This document shows, piece after piece, positions 36,637-46,493 of a DNA stretch of 53,140 nt (its first letter is position 1; every line of letters starts with the position of its first letter). The notes beneath the pieces were generated by a model. That model had not been told where the DNA came from and did not search any database. It saw only the letters and a program-made list of their open reading frames with translations. The DNA lies in contig NZ_CYPR01000199.1 of NCBI RefSeq assembly GCF_001408515.1, positions 1-53,140 of the forward strand, written 5' to 3'. Source of the stretch: Jannaschia seosinensis. Its GTDB lineage: Bacteria; Pseudomonadota; Alphaproteobacteria; Rhodobacterales; Rhodobacteraceae. Position numbers and translations under genes: made by a program.

Positions 36637-37240
36637 AGTTGCGACTGTCTTTCAGCTGATCCCAAGCCCAGACGACCTCCCCGAGTTGCTCCTCTTGGCT
36701 GCGGTCGCCCCCGTTCATGTCGGGGTGCAGAACCTTGATGAGCGATTTGTAGGCCTTGCGGATCGCCGCCTTGTCCCAGTCGTCCCGCCCGTCGAGGATC
36801 TCCAGCGCCTTGCGCTCGGTCGGCGGCAATTTGCGCCCGACCGTTCCGCGGCCGGGGTTCCGCGTGGCGTTGCCGCCGAGAACCTGATGCGCATCCTCGA
36901 TCCCCAGACGCGCCCAAGCGCGCTCCTCCACACTGCGGCGGAAGGGACGGGTTGCGTTGTCCTTCGCATCCTGCTGCGAAAGCTCCGCCTCGGTCGCGCC
37001 GTCGAAGAAGTTCCACTTCAGGTTGTATTCACGGACGTGGTCCTTGCAGAACCAGTAGAAGTCATCGCGCGAATCCCGGCTTTTCGGCGCGCGAAACTTG
37101 CCGCCCTCTTCGCATCCCTCGTGATCGCAGACGCGCGTCGACGTTTCGACCGCGCCCGTCATGCCGCGACGCCCGCGCGGATTGCGCTTCTTCGCAGTGG
37201 AGACACGCATGTCGAAGTTGAATGGATCGTTGCCTGCCAT
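36629..37240 (-). CDS. J-domain (DnaJ-like) protein
   Basis: A 203-residue soluble protein with a C-terminal J domain at about 140-198: EILDGRDDWDKAAIRKAYKS, then LIKVLHPDMNGGD with the HPD tripeptide needed to stimulate Hsp70. The N-terminal half has a Cys/His pattern (CDHEGCEEGG and FYWFCKDHV) that could bind zinc. The ATG at 37240 is preferred; one 27 bases upstream is also in frame. The order cobT, cobS, J-domain, bolA is recurrent in Rhodobacteraceae, although the roles differ. Confidence 0.92.
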   Translation of the reverse strand: MAGNDPFNFDMRVSTAKKRNPRGRRGMTGAVETSTRVCDHEGCEEGGKFRAPKSRDSRDDFYWFCKDHVREYNLKWNFFDGATEAELSQQDAKDNATRPFRRSVEERAWARLGIEDAHQVLGGNATRNPGRGTVGRKLPPTERKALEILDGRDDWDKAAIRKAYKSLIKVLHPDMNGGDRSQEEQLGEVVWAWDQLKDSRNFK

Positions 37241-37350
37241 GCGACACCCCCTTTCGGCCCGAGGCACCGGAGTTTAATCATCGGTGCGGCGGAGGGAAGG
37301 CCCTTCGGACGGAAAATTGGTGCGGCATCCGCGCCGGGGAGGATGAATCC

Positions 37351-37608
37351 ATGGCAGTGCAGGACGAGATCGAGGAACGGCTACGGCAGGCACTGGATCC
37401 GTCGCGCCTGGAGGTGATCAACGAGAGCCATCGCCATGCCGGTCACGCAGGCGATGACGGGTCAGGGGAGAGCCATTGGCACGTGGTCATCGTGTCGCCG
37501 GCCTTCGCAGATAAGCCGCGGATCGCGCAGCACCGCATGGTGCATTCAGCGCTGGGGGGGCTGATGGACCGAATCCACGCCCTGTCGATGGACCTCTCCG
37601 CAGGTTGA
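37351..37608 (+). CDS. bolA: BolA-family protein
   Basis: An 85-residue protein with the full BolA fold: VINESHRHAGHAG near 23-35, SHWHVVIVSPAFADKPRIAQ at about 41-60 and HRMVHSALGGLM. BolA proteins partner monothiol glutaredoxins in Fe-S cluster handling. The ATG at 37351 has GGGGAGG upstream. It is divergent from the J-domain gene. Length and motifs are typical. Confidence 0.95.
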   Translation: MAVQDEIEERLRQALDPSRLEVINESHRHAGHAGDDGSGESHWHVVIVSPAFADKPRIAQHRMVHSALGGLMDRIHALSMDLSAG

Positions 37609-37774
37609 CGAGCGGCGGCGTAAGGGGCTGAATTAGCTTTGCCTGTGCGCGCTCGCGACCTCCGGCTTCTAGCTGCGGCAAGACCGGGAATATCACGCAA
37701 ATCGCGTGATCAGACCTCGCCACGTGGCGTTGGAGACCCCGAAGCCGCTTTGGCCCGTGACAGGCGCACGTGGG

Positions 37775-37807
37775 GCGACGGCGCAACAGGTGTGCTTGCG
37801 CCGTCGC
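37775..37807. terminator. Perfect 12-bp hairpin between bolA and gatB
   Basis: GCGACGGCGCAA (37775-37786) and TTGCGCCGTCGC (37796-37807) pair perfectly around a 9-base loop, between two convergent genes. There is no T-run. A second smaller repeat ATCACGC / GCGTGAT is at 37692-37710. Probably a bidirectional termination or 3'-end processing element. Confidence 0.55.
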
Positions 37808-37834
37808 ACGATCGCGGAGGGATGAGTCGGACCG

Positions 37835-39355
37835 TCAGAGGCCGAGCTTCGCGCTTACCACCTCGTTGACCGCCTTCGGGTTCGCTTTTCCGCCCGTCGC
37901 CTTCATCACCTGACCCACGAACCAGCCCGCCAGCTTGGGATTGGCCTTGGCCTTTTCGACCTGCGCGGGATTGGCGGCGATGATCTTGTCGACGGCGGTC
38001 TCGATCGCGCCGGTATCAGTGACCTGGCGCATGCCGCGCGCCTCCACGATCTCCGCCGGATCGCCGCCTTCGGTATAGACGATCTCGAACAGGTCCTTCG
38101 CGATCTTACCGGAGATGTCGCCCGCCTCGATCAGGCGGATGATCCCGCCGAGTTGGTCGGGCGAAACCGGACTGTCCTCGATCTCGCGCTCGTCCTTTTT
38201 CAGACGCCCGAACAGGTCGTTGATGACCCAGTTGGCGGAAACCTTGCCGTTGCCGGATTTGGCGACGACCGCCTCGAAAAAGGTGGCGGATGCGGTGTCA
38301 GCGGTCAGGACGCTCGCGTCATAATCCGACAGGCCGAAGCTCTCGATAAACCGGGCTTTCTTGACGTCGGGCAGTTCCGGTAGGGCGGAGGCAATATCGT
38401 CCACCCATTCCTGCTCGATTTCCAGCGGAAGCAGATCGGGATCGGGGAAGTAGCGGTAATCATGCGCTTCTTCCTTGGAGCGCATGGACCGCGTCTCGCC
38501 CTTGTCGGGGTCGTAGAGCCGCGTTTCCTGAATCACGCTTTCGCCACGCTCCAGCAGGGCGATCTGGCGGCGGGCTTCGTAGTCGATTGCGGCCTGGATG
38601 AAGCGCAGGGAGTTCATATTCTTGATTTCGCAGCGGGTGCCCAGATGCGAGAAATCCTGCGTTTCCTGATACCGCTCGTAGGAGCCGGCGCGGCAGACCG
38701 AGACATTGACGTCCGCGCGCAAATTGCCGTTCTGCATGTTGCCGTCGCAGGTGCCCAAGTAGCGCATGATCTGACGCAGCTTGGTGACGTAGGCGGCGGC
38801 CTCCTCGGGACCCCGGATGTCGGGGCGCGAGACGATCTCCATCAGCGCGACGCCGGTGCGGTTGAGATCCACGAAAGACATCGCCGGGTCCATGTCGTGG
38901 ATCGACTTGCCTGCATCCTGCTCGAGGTGGATGCGCTCGATCCGGACCTGTCGGGCCGTACCGTCGGGCATCTCGACCAGCACCTCGCCCTCACCGACGA
39001 TGGGGTGGTAAAGCTGGCTGATCTGATAGCCCTGCGGCAGGTCCGGATAGAAGTAATTCTTGCGGTCGAACGCCGATTTCAGGTGGATCTCCGCCTTCAG
39101 GCCCAGCCCCGTGCGCACCGTCTGCGCGACGCAGATCTCGTTGATCACCGGCAGCATGCCCGGCATGCCGGCATCCACGAATGCGACGTTGGCGTTCGGC
39201 TCGGCACCGAAGCGCGTCGAGGCGCCGGAGAACAGCTTGGCGTTCGAGGCGACCTGAGCATGCACCTCCATCCCGATCACGAGCTCCCAGTCGTGTTTTT
39301 CGCCGGCGATGACGCGCGGTTCGGGGGCGGGCTTTTCGGCGGCGAGGTCGAGCAT
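37835..39355 (-). CDS. gatB: Asp-tRNA(Asn)/Glu-tRNA(Gln) amidotransferase subunit B
   Basis: A 506-residue protein. The start [20 protein letters not shown] leads into the GatB catalytic N-domain ([20 protein letters not shown], then [29 protein letters not shown]). The C-terminal YqeY/GatB tail contains [20 protein letters not shown], then [12 protein letters not shown]. With GatA and GatC it amidates misacylated tRNAs. The ATG at 39355 is the natural start. The gene stands alone here, as is common. Confidence 0.96.
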   Translation of the reverse strand: MLDLAAEKPAPEPRVIAGEKHDWELVIGMEVHAQVASNAKLFSGASTRFGAEPNANVAFVDAGMPGMLPVINEICVAQTVRTGLGLKAEIHLKSAFDRKNYFYPDLPQGYQISQLYHPIVGEGEVLVEMPDGTARQVRIERIHLEQDAGKSIHDMDPAMSFVDLNRTGVALMEIVSRPDIRGPEEAAAYVTKLRQIMRYLGTCDGNMQNGNLRADVNVSVCRAGSYERYQETQDFSHLGTRCEIKNMNSLRFIQAAIDYEARRQIALLERGESVIQETRLYDPDKGETRSMRSKEEAHDYRYFPDPDLLPLEIEQEWVDDIASALPELPDVKKARFIESFGLSDYDASVLTADTASATFFEAVVAKSGNGKVSANWVINDLFGRLKKDEREIEDSPVSPDQLGGIIRLIEAGDISGKIAKDLFEIVYTEGGDPAEIVEARGMRQVTDTGAIETAVDKIIAANPAQVEKAKANPKLAGWFVGQVMKATGGKANPKAVNEVVSAKLGL

Positions 39356-39618
39356 GATCGGGTCTCCGGTGCTGGATCGGGGCGGGTTTACGGCGCGGAG
39401 GTCGCGGCGACAAGCGGCGGAGACACGCCTGTTCGAGCGAGTCTGCGCTCCGGCGCTTTGCCGGACCACCGGGCGGATGTTACGTGCCGCGGCGTCAGGG
39501 GGCTTTTTTGTAACCAGCCTCGGGACGAGTGACCCGCGATATTGGGTTGCCGAAGGGAAGTACCGCCAGATGCGGTGACTTTGGGCATAACTTTAGACGA
39601 CGCCGGGAGTTTTCGAAG

Positions 39619-40494
39619 ATGACGAATCGGATTGGATTCAAGCTGCGCGGATTGGCCAGACGGGCGGCGGTGGCCGCGGTTATTGGTCTCGCGGGCGCAC
39701 CGGTGGCGGCGGACGAAGCCGCGGATCTCGCGCCCGGGGGCCTTGTGACGGTGCCCAGCACGATGTCGACCGTGACGCCATCCTCTCGTTTGGCTCCGGA
39801 CGGCTCGCTGCGCCCCGCGAACCGGCCGCGCGTGACGGAACTGCCGGATCTGCGCTGGGACCATATCCGCGGCTCATCGCGCTGGACTGCGGCCGCCATG
39901 AGCGCCCTCGACAGCCATGGACAGCGTTTGGTCGATACGGTGCCGAGCGACATCGCCCAATGGTGCCCGGCCTATCCCGAGGCCGGCGAATGGGAGCGCA
40001 AGGCGTTCTGGGCCGGGCTTCTGTCGACGCTTGCCAAGCACGAGAGCACGTGGCGTCCGAAAGCGGTTGGCGGCGGCGGGTTGTGGTACGGGCTGGTGCA
40101 AATCCTTCCCGCGACCGCGCGCGGCTATGGATGTGCGGCCAAGACGGGTGAGGATCTGAAGGACGGGGCGCTCAATATGTCCTGTGCTGTACGTATCCTG
40201 AACCGCACCGTGCCGCGCGACGGCGTCGTCGCCCGCGGGATGCGGGGCGTCGCGGCCGACTGGGGGCCGTTCCACTCCTCCGCCAAGCGTGAGGATATGC
40301 GCAATTGGCTGACGCGCCAGCCCTTCTGCAACGGTCTGACCGCATCGGCCCGCCCGGTGCCGCGTCCGGACTGGCTGGGCGCGCCGGCGGGCGAGGCGGA
40401 TGTCGTGCCGCTTTTCGTGACGTGGCAAATGGACAAGCACCTGCAGGTGGACGGACCGGATTGGTCCGATTTCGAAATGGCGTCGGACGGGTAG
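39619..40494 (+). CDS. Transglycosylase SLT domain-containing protein
   Basis: A 291-residue exported protein. Residues about 1-31 form a signal peptide ending AGAPVAADE. The lysozyme-like domain covers about 125-235; Glu142 in LLSTLAKHESTWRPKAVGGG is the likely catalytic acid, and GLVQILPATARGYGC matches the SLT GxxQixPaTA element. It should cleave peptidoglycan glycan strands in the periplasm. The ATG at 39619 has GGGAG upstream. It is the usual alphaproteobacterial stand-alone type. Confidence 0.88.
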   Translation: MTNRIGFKLRGLARRAAVAAVIGLAGAPVAADEAADLAPGGLVTVPSTMSTVTPSSRLAPDGSLRPANRPRVTELPDLRWDHIRGSSRWTAAAMSALDSHGQRLVDTVPSDIAQWCPAYPEAGEWERKAFWAGLLSTLAKHESTWRPKAVGGGGLWYGLVQILPATARGYGCAAKTGEDLKDGALNMSCAVRILNRTVPRDGVVARGMRGVAADWGPFHSSAKREDMRNWLTRQPFCNGLTASARPVPRPDWLGAPAGEADVVPLFVTWQMDKHLQVDGPDWSDFEMASDG

Positions 40495-40517
40495 AGCGCG
40501 GCTCCTGCGCTCCTCGC

Positions 40518-41444
40518 CTACAACACCAGAAGCCATCCCGAGATCGTGAGCACTGAGGCCGCCGTTCCGATTAGCACCGAAGAGGCGCAAATGCGGACGG
40601 CGCGGCCATGCATTGCGGCAAACAGATACGAGTTCACGCCCGGCGCCATTGCCGCCGTCAATACGGCGGCGCGGAACGGGCCGGGGGCGAGGCCCAGGAT
40701 CGTACCCGCCAGATAGACCCATGTCGGATGCAGGACCAAGGCACAGCCGACGCAGAGCGCGATGCCGCGTGCATCCCCTTCGGGTCGATATTGCACGAGC
40801 ACACCTCCCAAGCCGAACAGCGCCGCCGGAAGGGCCGCGCGGGCGATGAGGTCGGTCGCCTCTTCGACCGGGCCGGGCAGGGGAAGGCCCGACAGATTCA
40901 CCATCAGACCGAGCGCCACGCCGATCATCAGAGAATTGCGTGACATCGACCATGATACGGCCCGTACGCCACCAATGAATCCGCCGCCGCCCGCGCGAAC
41001 GATCTCCATCGCCGTGATCCCGGTGAGGTAGCAGAAGGCCGCGTGCAGCGCGATGATGGCATAGTTCGGCTCCAGCGATTGGGCGCCGTAGGCCCGCTCC
41101 GCAATCGGCAGGCCGAGCAGGACGGTGTTGGCGAACATGGCCGCGAAGCCGACGGCGACCGCATCTTCGCGCCCGCGCTTCAGCCACAAGAGCATACCCG
41201 CAATCGCCGAGCCGAACACCACGAGAGAGCCGGAATAATAGGCCGCGAGCAACCGCCAATCAAAGCCTGCGGAGAGGTCGAACCGGACCATCGCGAGAAA
41301 CAGCAGGCACGGGATCGCGAATCGCTGCGTGAAAACCATGAGGCCGTCGACCTGCCCTTGGCTGAACAGGCCGCGCCAGGTGGCGACATAGCCCGCCCCG
41401 ATGATGAGAAAGACGGGGATGGTGACGGCGAAAACGTCGAGCAT
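40518..41444 (-). CDS. AEC-family transporter (auxin efflux carrier / malonate-type permease)
   Basis: A 308-residue membrane protein with about ten hydrophobic helices. It begins MLDVFAVTIPVFLIIGAGYV, typical of AEC permeases, and contains GLPIAERAYGAQSLEPNYAI at about 95-114. The second half starts near 148 (SWSMSRNSLMIGVALGLMVN), giving the family's inverted repeat. Substrates in the family include malate, malonate and auxin-like acids; none can be assigned here. It is followed in the same direction from the metallo-hydrolase gene by 19 bases. Confidence 0.9.
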   Translation of the reverse strand: MLDVFAVTIPVFLIIGAGYVATWRGLFSQGQVDGLMVFTQRFAIPCLLFLAMVRFDLSAGFDWRLLAAYYSGSLVVFGSAIAGMLLWLKRGREDAVAVGFAAMFANTVLLGLPIAERAYGAQSLEPNYAIIALHAAFCYLTGITAMEIVRAGGGGFIGGVRAVSWSMSRNSLMIGVALGLMVNLSGLPLPGPVEEATDLIARAALPAALFGLGGVLVQYRPEGDARGIALCVGCALVLHPTWVYLAGTILGLAPGPFRAAVLTAAMAPGVNSYLFAAMHGRAVRICASSVLIGTAASVLTISGWLLVL

Positions 41445-41463
41445 CGATCAGATCGCTGGACCG

Positions 41464-42261
41464 TCACGCATCGGCCAACTCGATCACCATGCCGTCATGC
41501 GCCGGGGTCACGTTGAGCGGCGTCTCCGCGTCGATTCGCGCCCAGTCGAGGTCGATATGCATGTTCGTGAGCACCCCGCGCTTGGGCGTCATCCTCTCGA
41601 ACCACGCAAGCGTCTCGGAGAGCGAGAGGTGGGAAGGGTGGCCCGTGCGACGCAGCGCGTCGAGAACCCAGACATCGAGTCCCGTCAGCGCCTGTTCGGC
41701 CTCGGCCGGGATCGTGTTGACGTCGGGCATGTAGCACAGGCCCCCGATGCGGAAGCCGAGCGCATCGATGTCGCCATGCCCGACCGGCACCGGCCAGAGC
41801 GTGACCGCCCCCCCCGCGCCGTCGACGGTAACCGGGCCGTCGATCGTGTTGTGCCGCAGGATGGGAGGGTAATTCGAGCCCGGCGGCGTCTCGTAGACAT
41901 ACCCGAAACGGGCGCTGAGCGCGGCATAGGTCGGATCGTCGGCCCAAGTGTCTAGGATGCGACGCTGATTGAAGACGATCATCCGCAGGTCGTCGATGCC
42001 GTGGGTATGGTCGGCGTGGGCGTGGGTCCAGACGACGCCGTCGAGATTGCCAACGCCCGCGTCCAGCAGTTGTTCGCGCAGATCGGGCGACGTGTCGATC
42101 AGCACGCGGGTGGTGCCGTCGGGCCCTGTCCGCTCCACCAGCATCGAGCAGCGCCGACGGCGGTTGCGCGGATCGTTCGGATCGCACGCGCCCCAATGGC
42201 CGCCGAGGCGCGGCACGCCGCCGGACGAGCCGCAGCCGAGAATTGTAAAGCGTAGCGTCAT
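41464..42261 (-). CDS. MBL-fold metallo-hydrolase (PhnP-like)
   Basis: A 265-residue beta-lactamase-fold hydrolase. The metal motif HAHADH is at residues 80-85. The N-terminus MTLRFTILGCGSSGGVPRLG is typical of the PhnP/YycJ-like branch, and Cys26 and Cys38 flank a basic loop (NRRRRC), as in the structural-zinc forms. PhnP is a cyclic phosphodiesterase, but the phn genes are absent here, so the substrate is unknown. Similar proteins are often encoded next to metG and tatD in alphaproteobacteria; that context is missing. Confidence 0.9.
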   Translation of the reverse strand: MTLRFTILGCGSSGGVPRLGGHWGACDPNDPRNRRRRCSMLVERTGPDGTTRVLIDTSPDLREQLLDAGVGNLDGVVWTHAHADHTHGIDDLRMIVFNQRRILDTWADDPTYAALSARFGYVYETPPGSNYPPILRHNTIDGPVTVDGAGGAVTLWPVPVGHGDIDALGFRIGGLCYMPDVNTIPAEAEQALTGLDVWVLDALRRTGHPSHLSLSETLAWFERMTPKRGVLTNMHIDLDWARIDAETPLNVTPAHDGMVIELADA

Positions 42262-42391
42262 GGCGCCTTCATGCGCGCCCGCGTTGCGAGGGGCAAGCGG
42301 CCGCAGGCATGCGATTTCGAAACCGTCATCATGAATATTCGGACCTCATGTTCGTCTGGCTGAAAAACTCTCGGAGGCAGGCGCGTCGGGC

Positions 42392-44182
42392 TCACAATGG
42401 CCAGAAAAACAGTGTTGCCGGCAGCGAGACCACGAGGATCAGGACCGTCAGCGGCAGGCCCATCTGCCAGTAATCGCCGAAGCGGTACCCGCCCGGGCCG
42501 AGGATCAGCGTGTTGTTCTTGTGCCCGATCGGCGTGAGAAACGCACAGGACGCGGAGATGGCGACGGCGATCAGGAACGTGTCCGGGTTCACGCCGAGCG
42601 TGCGGGCCATGTCGATGCCGACCGGGGCGGCGACGATCGCGGTTGCCGTGTTGTTCAGCACCGCCGACATGACCATCGTCACGACCATCAGAAGACCCAT
42701 GGCGACCCAGACCGGGCGCCCGAAAGTTATCGCCCCCAGCCATTCGGCGATGAGTTCCGTCCCGCCAGAGGTCTCCAGCGCGGCCCCGAGAGGGATCATT
42801 GAACCCAGCAGGACAACCACGGGCCATTCCACCTGATCGTAGAGTTCGTGCAGCGGCACGATCCGGCCGACTGCGTACGCGACGACCACGACACCGAGCG
42901 CGACAGTCAGGTCGATCAGCCCAAAGCTCGCCCCGAGGACGGCGGCGGCGAAGAGGCCGACGGCGGGCCAGACCTTCTTGTTCTCGGTGACGGCGAGGCC
43001 CCGATTGGCCAGAGGCAGCGCGCCGAGCCACTCGACGACCTCCTCGACCGATTCCGTCGGCACGAGCAGCAGCAGGATGTCGCCCGCCTGAACTTTTTCG
43101 CGCCGCAGCCGCTCCGTGATGCGGCGACCGCGCCGGGAGATTCCCATGAGGATCGTCCGCTGGCGCCACGCCAGACCGATGGCCTGCGCGGAGCGGCCGT
43201 TGATGCGGCTGTCGTCGCGCACGACCACCTCCACAAGGCTGAGCCCCTGATCGGCCGCATCGAGCAACGTCATGCGGCGGTTGTCGGAAAATTCAAGCTT
43301 CTCTCCGGCGCGAAACTCATCGAGCTCCTCCGGCTTTGCCTCGAGGATCAGCGCATCGCCCGCCTCGATCGTGGCGTTGCGGGCCGATCCGAACATGCGC
43401 CGCCCGCCACGCAGCAGGCCGATGATATGCACGCCCGTCTCGTCGCAGGCGTCGTAGAGGGCGGACACCTTGTCGCCGACGCGAGAGTTGCCTTCGGGCA
43501 CCGTCAACTCGGCTACGTAACGCGCGCTATCGTCGGTGCCGCGCCCGCCCTGTGCGTCGGTGTCGGGATTGTTCATGCCCGGCAGAAGACGCCAGCCCAC
43601 CAGCGCCACGAAGAGCAGGCCCGCAAGTGCGGTGACGAGGCCGACCGGCGCGAAGTCGAACATCCGGAAGCTTTCGCCGAATTGATCCTGACGAATGCCG
43701 GCGATCACGATGTTGGGCGGCGTCCCGATCAGCGTGATCGTGCCGCCAAGGATCGTCGCGAAACTCAGCGGCATCAGGGTCTTCCCGGGCAGCCGGCCCG
43801 CCTTGCGCGCGGTTGCGATATCCACCGGCATCAGCAGGGCCAGGGCGGCGACGTTGTTCATGAAGGCCGACAGGATCGCGCCAATCCCGCCCATGGTCGT
43901 GATGTGAGACGCGATCCCGCGCTTGGCATCGACGAGGTTGCGTGTGATGAGCAGGACCGCCCCCGACCGCACGAGGCCCGCCGAGACGATCAGCACGAGC
44001 GCCACGATCAGCGTCGCAGGGTGGCCGAAGCCGTAGAACGCCTCCTCCTTCGGGACGACCCCGAGGATGATGCCGAGCAGCAACGCCGTGAACGCCACGA
44101 TGTCATAGCGAAACCGCCCCCAGAGCAGCATGATGAAGACGCCGCCGAACAGGGCGAAGAGGATGATCTGATCGTTCGTCAT
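42392..44182 (-). CDS. SLC13-family permease with two TrkA-C domains
   Basis: A 596-residue membrane protein. Five to six helices (1-195) carry [17 protein letters not shown], the substrate/Na+ motif of DASS/SLC13 carriers. Two TrkA-C (RCK_C) domains sit in the cytoplasmic middle at about 205-295 and 300-390 ([36 protein letters not shown]). The second membrane half follows, with [20 protein letters not shown]. Relatives move sulfate, dicarboxylates or citrate with Na+. The ATG at 44182 gives the typical start [14 protein letters not shown]. Confidence 0.92.
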   Translation of the reverse strand: MTNDQIILFALFGGVFIMLLWGRFRYDIVAFTALLLGIILGVVPKEEAFYGFGHPATLIVALVLIVSAGLVRSGAVLLITRNLVDAKRGIASHITTMGGIGAILSAFMNNVAALALLMPVDIATARKAGRLPGKTLMPLSFATILGGTITLIGTPPNIVIAGIRQDQFGESFRMFDFAPVGLVTALAGLLFVALVGWRLLPGMNNPDTDAQGGRGTDDSARYVAELTVPEGNSRVGDKVSALYDACDETGVHIIGLLRGGRRMFGSARNATIEAGDALILEAKPEELDEFRAGEKLEFSDNRRMTLLDAADQGLSLVEVVVRDDSRINGRSAQAIGLAWRQRTILMGISRRGRRITERLRREKVQAGDILLLLVPTESVEEVVEWLGALPLANRGLAVTENKKVWPAVGLFAAAVLGASFGLIDLTVALGVVVVAYAVGRIVPLHELYDQVEWPVVVLLGSMIPLGAALETSGGTELIAEWLGAITFGRPVWVAMGLLMVVTMVMSAVLNNTATAIVAAPVGIDMARTLGVNPDTFLIAVAISASCAFLTPIGHKNNTLILGPGGYRFGDYWQMGLPLTVLILVVSLPATLFFWPL

Positions 44183-44345
44183 GATTGGGTGGTGTCCCTT
44201 TGCTCCGGCGGATGTAGCGCGCGACGCGGGGGACACGCAAACGGGCACCGCAACGACGCGCGGTATGCCCGCCCTGGGATTGCGGAGGTCGCGGACCCGG
44301 CGCTATAGGGCGGGTCGAACCATCGACATGACCGGAGAGAGTCCT

Positions 44346-45086
44346 ATGGCGGGCCACAGCAAATGGGCGAATATCCAGCATCGCAAGGGCCGGCAGGACA
44401 AGCTGCGCGCCAAGCTGTTCTCACGGCTGTCAAAGGAGATCACGGTCGCCGCCAAGATGGGTGACCCCGATCCCGACAAGAACCCCCGCCTGCGCCTTGC
44501 GGTGAAGGAGGCGAAGTCGCAGTCGATGCCCAAGGACAATATCGAGCGCGCGATTGCCAAGGCGTCCGGCGGCGAAGGCGAGAATTACGACGAAATCCGC
44601 TACGAGGGGTACGGCCCGAACGGCGTGGCGATCATCGTCGAGGCGATGACCGACAACCGCAACCGCACGGCATCCTCGGTACGCTCCACCTTCGCGAAGA
44701 ATGGCGGCAATCTGGGTGAGACGGGATCGGTCGGCTTCATGTTCGATCGCAAGGGGCAGATCGTGTACCCTGCGGCGGTCGGCGACGAGGACACCGTCAT
44801 GATGGCCGCGATCGAGGCCGGTGCGGAAGATGTCGAATCGGATGCGGAGACGCATGTGATCTGGTGCGCCGATACCGATCTCGCCGCCGTTTCCGGCGCG
44901 CTTGAGGCGAGCTTGGGCGAGGCGGAGTCGACGAAGCTGGTCTGGCGCCCGCAGACGACGACGGAACTCGATCTCGAAGGGATGCAGCAGCTGATGAAGC
45001 TGATCGAGGCGCTGGAGGACGACGACGACGTTCAGAACGTCACCGCCAATTTCGAGGCCAGCGACGAGGTCATGGCGCAGATCTGA
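44346..45086 (+). CDS. yebC: YebC/PmpR-family protein
   Basis: A 246-residue protein starting [20 protein letters not shown], the invariant YebC N-terminus. [20 protein letters not shown] (residues about 120-139) is the second family hallmark. YebC/TACO1 proteins bind DNA or ribosomes; bacterial members have been linked to transcription control and to translation of proline stretches. The ATG at 44346 follows GGAGAGAGT. It is monocistronic, divergent from the SLC13 gene. Confidence 0.96.
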   Translation: MAGHSKWANIQHRKGRQDKLRAKLFSRLSKEITVAAKMGDPDPDKNPRLRLAVKEAKSQSMPKDNIERAIAKASGGEGENYDEIRYEGYGPNGVAIIVEAMTDNRNRTASSVRSTFAKNGGNLGETGSVGFMFDRKGQIVYPAAVGDEDTVMMAAIEAGAEDVESDAETHVIWCADTDLAAVSGALEASLGEAESTKLVWRPQTTTELDLEGMQQLMKLIEALEDDDDVQNVTANFEASDEVMAQI

Positions 45087-45135
45087 GGCGGTAGCGCCCC
45101 GGACGCGGCCAGACCCCTGCGGAGGGAGAGCAGTC

Positions 45136-45813
45136 ATGTCGAACGACGATCTGGGCATGACCTACGAACGCCCGTATCTGTTGATCCTCAGCGCTTGTAT
45201 CGCGATACTTGGATGCGCGGTTCTGGTGGTGTCGATCCTTGTGGCGGACGTCGTCGTTCCGGACCATGACTGGGTCGCCGACACGATCAGCGACCTTGGC
45301 GCGGGAGAATACGAGTTGATCGTCGATGCCGGGCTGTACTCCTATGCGGCGGGTCTGATTGCGCTCGCCATCGGGGCCGCGCATTGCCATCTGGGCGAGC
45401 GCGGCTGGACGGCGGGGATTTTCTCGCTGTTGATGCTCGGCGTGATCGTCCTGCTGATCGGCGCGCGCAACGAATACGGCGATGACGATAATGCGGGGCC
45501 GGTGCTTCATGTCTATTTCGTCTATATCTTCGGTGCGCTTGTGGCGCTCGCGCCGTGGGCGATGTCGGCGGGCGCCTGCACCGTGTCCAAGTTGTCCGAG
45601 CGGGTCCTCAAGGGCGTGACGATCGTCTGGGTTCCGCTGGCTCCCGTCTTCTTCTTCATGCCGACGGGCTATGACGGCATCTACGAGCGGTTCCTTGGCC
45701 TGATCGCGTCCGTTTTCATGATCGGGCTGGCCCTTGTCTTCCTCAAGCGGGCGCGTGTGCTGCGCGGCCGGGGGGACAGGGGCTATGAGCCGGGGGTGCG
45801 AGACACGACCTGA
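45136..45813 (+). CDS. DUF998 domain-containing membrane protein
   Basis: A 225-residue membrane protein with six to seven hydrophobic segments. After helix 1 comes the polar loop VPDHDWVADTISDLGAGEYE, a DUF998 signature. A strong GGAGGGAG precedes the ATG. The function of the family is unknown. The C-terminus is basic (KRARVLRGRGDRGYEPGVRD). It is followed 40 bases later by a LysE-type gene on the same strand. Confidence 0.85.
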   Translation: MSNDDLGMTYERPYLLILSACIAILGCAVLVVSILVADVVVPDHDWVADTISDLGAGEYELIVDAGLYSYAAGLIALAIGAAHCHLGERGWTAGIFSLLMLGVIVLLIGARNEYGDDDNAGPVLHVYFVYIFGALVALAPWAMSAGACTVSKLSERVLKGVTIVWVPLAPVFFFMPTGYDGIYERFLGLIASVFMIGLALVFLKRARVLRGRGDRGYEPGVRDTT

Positions 45814-45853
45814 CGCGCTTTACGGCGCCGCTTCGGCACGCCAAGGGCAACGG

Positions 45854-46483
45854 ATGCTCGCCACCTTCCTCTCCGGTTTCGGCCTCGGTCTGTCGCTGAT
45901 CCTCGCGATCGGAGCGCAGAACGCGTTCGTGCTGCGGCAAGGGTTACGCGGGGAGTATGTCCTGCCCGTGGTGCTGACTTGCGCCTTCTCGGATGCGGTG
46001 CTGATCAGTGCGGGTATCGCAGGTTTCGGTGCGGTGATCGGGACAGTCCCGTGGGTGCTGCCGGTGTTCCGGTGGGGCGGCGCGGTTTTCCTCATCGTCT
46101 ATGGGGCTCGGGCGGCTTGGTCGGCTTGGTGCGGTGGCGCGGTGATGCGGCCGGACGGAGAGGCCGGCGGCCTTCGTCGCGCCGTTCTGACCTGCCTCGC
46201 GCTGACTTGGCTGAACCCTCATGTCTACCTCGACACGGTGATCCTGCTCGGGGCCATCGGTGCGCAATCGCCGGCGCCGAGCGTGTTCGGTGCGGGCGCC
46301 GTGGCCGCATCCTTCGTCTTCTTCGCGTCATTGGGCTACGGCGCGGCCTCGTTGCGTCCGATGTTCGCGCGGCCCGGTTCTTGGCGGGCGCTGGATGTCG
46401 GAGTTGCACTGGTGATGTGGGCGATCGCCGCAAAGCTGCTTTTAAGCTGCCCCGCGGCTTGCAGCCGCGGGGCAGGGGGGTAA
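45854..46483 (+). CDS. LysE/ArgO-family amino acid exporter
   Basis: A 209-residue membrane protein with six helices. It begins MLATFLSGFGLGLSLILAIG, then AQNAFVLRQGLRG, the LysE/ArgO signature, and contains LALTWLNPHVYLDTVILLGA near 116-135. It probably exports arginine, lysine or related amino acids. The last residues (after LLLS: CPAACSRGAGG) are encoded by a perfect GC-rich palindrome and are not family-like, so the reading frame seems to end inside an inserted repeat. It reads toward the EamA transporter 10 bases away. Confidence 0.9.
   Translation: MLATFLSGFGLGLSLILAIGAQNAFVLRQGLRGEYVLPVVLTCAFSDAVLISAGIAGFGAVIGTVPWVLPVFRWGGAVFLIVYGARAAWSAWCGGAVMRPDGEAGGLRRAVLTCLALTWLNPHVYLDTVILLGAIGAQSPAPSVFGAGAVAASFVFFASLGYGAASLRPMFARPGSWRALDVGVALVMWAIAAKLLLSCPAACSRGAGG
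46447..46475. repeat. Perfect 13-bp palindrome overlapping the lysE-like 3' end
   Basis: CTGCCCCGCGGCT (46447-46459) and AGCCGCGGGGCAG (46463-46475) pair perfectly with loop TGC. It lies inside the end of the LysE-type frame. On the minus strand the sequence after the stem is CTTAAAAGC; on the plus strand it is followed by G residues. It resembles the dispersed GC-rich palindromes of Rhodobacteraceae, like the one at 31049. Confidence 0.8.
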
Positions 46484-46493
46484 AGCCTGCGGG

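Noticed and set aside
38462-39532. A 356-codon plus-strand open frame
   Set aside because: Antisense to gatB, which is certain.
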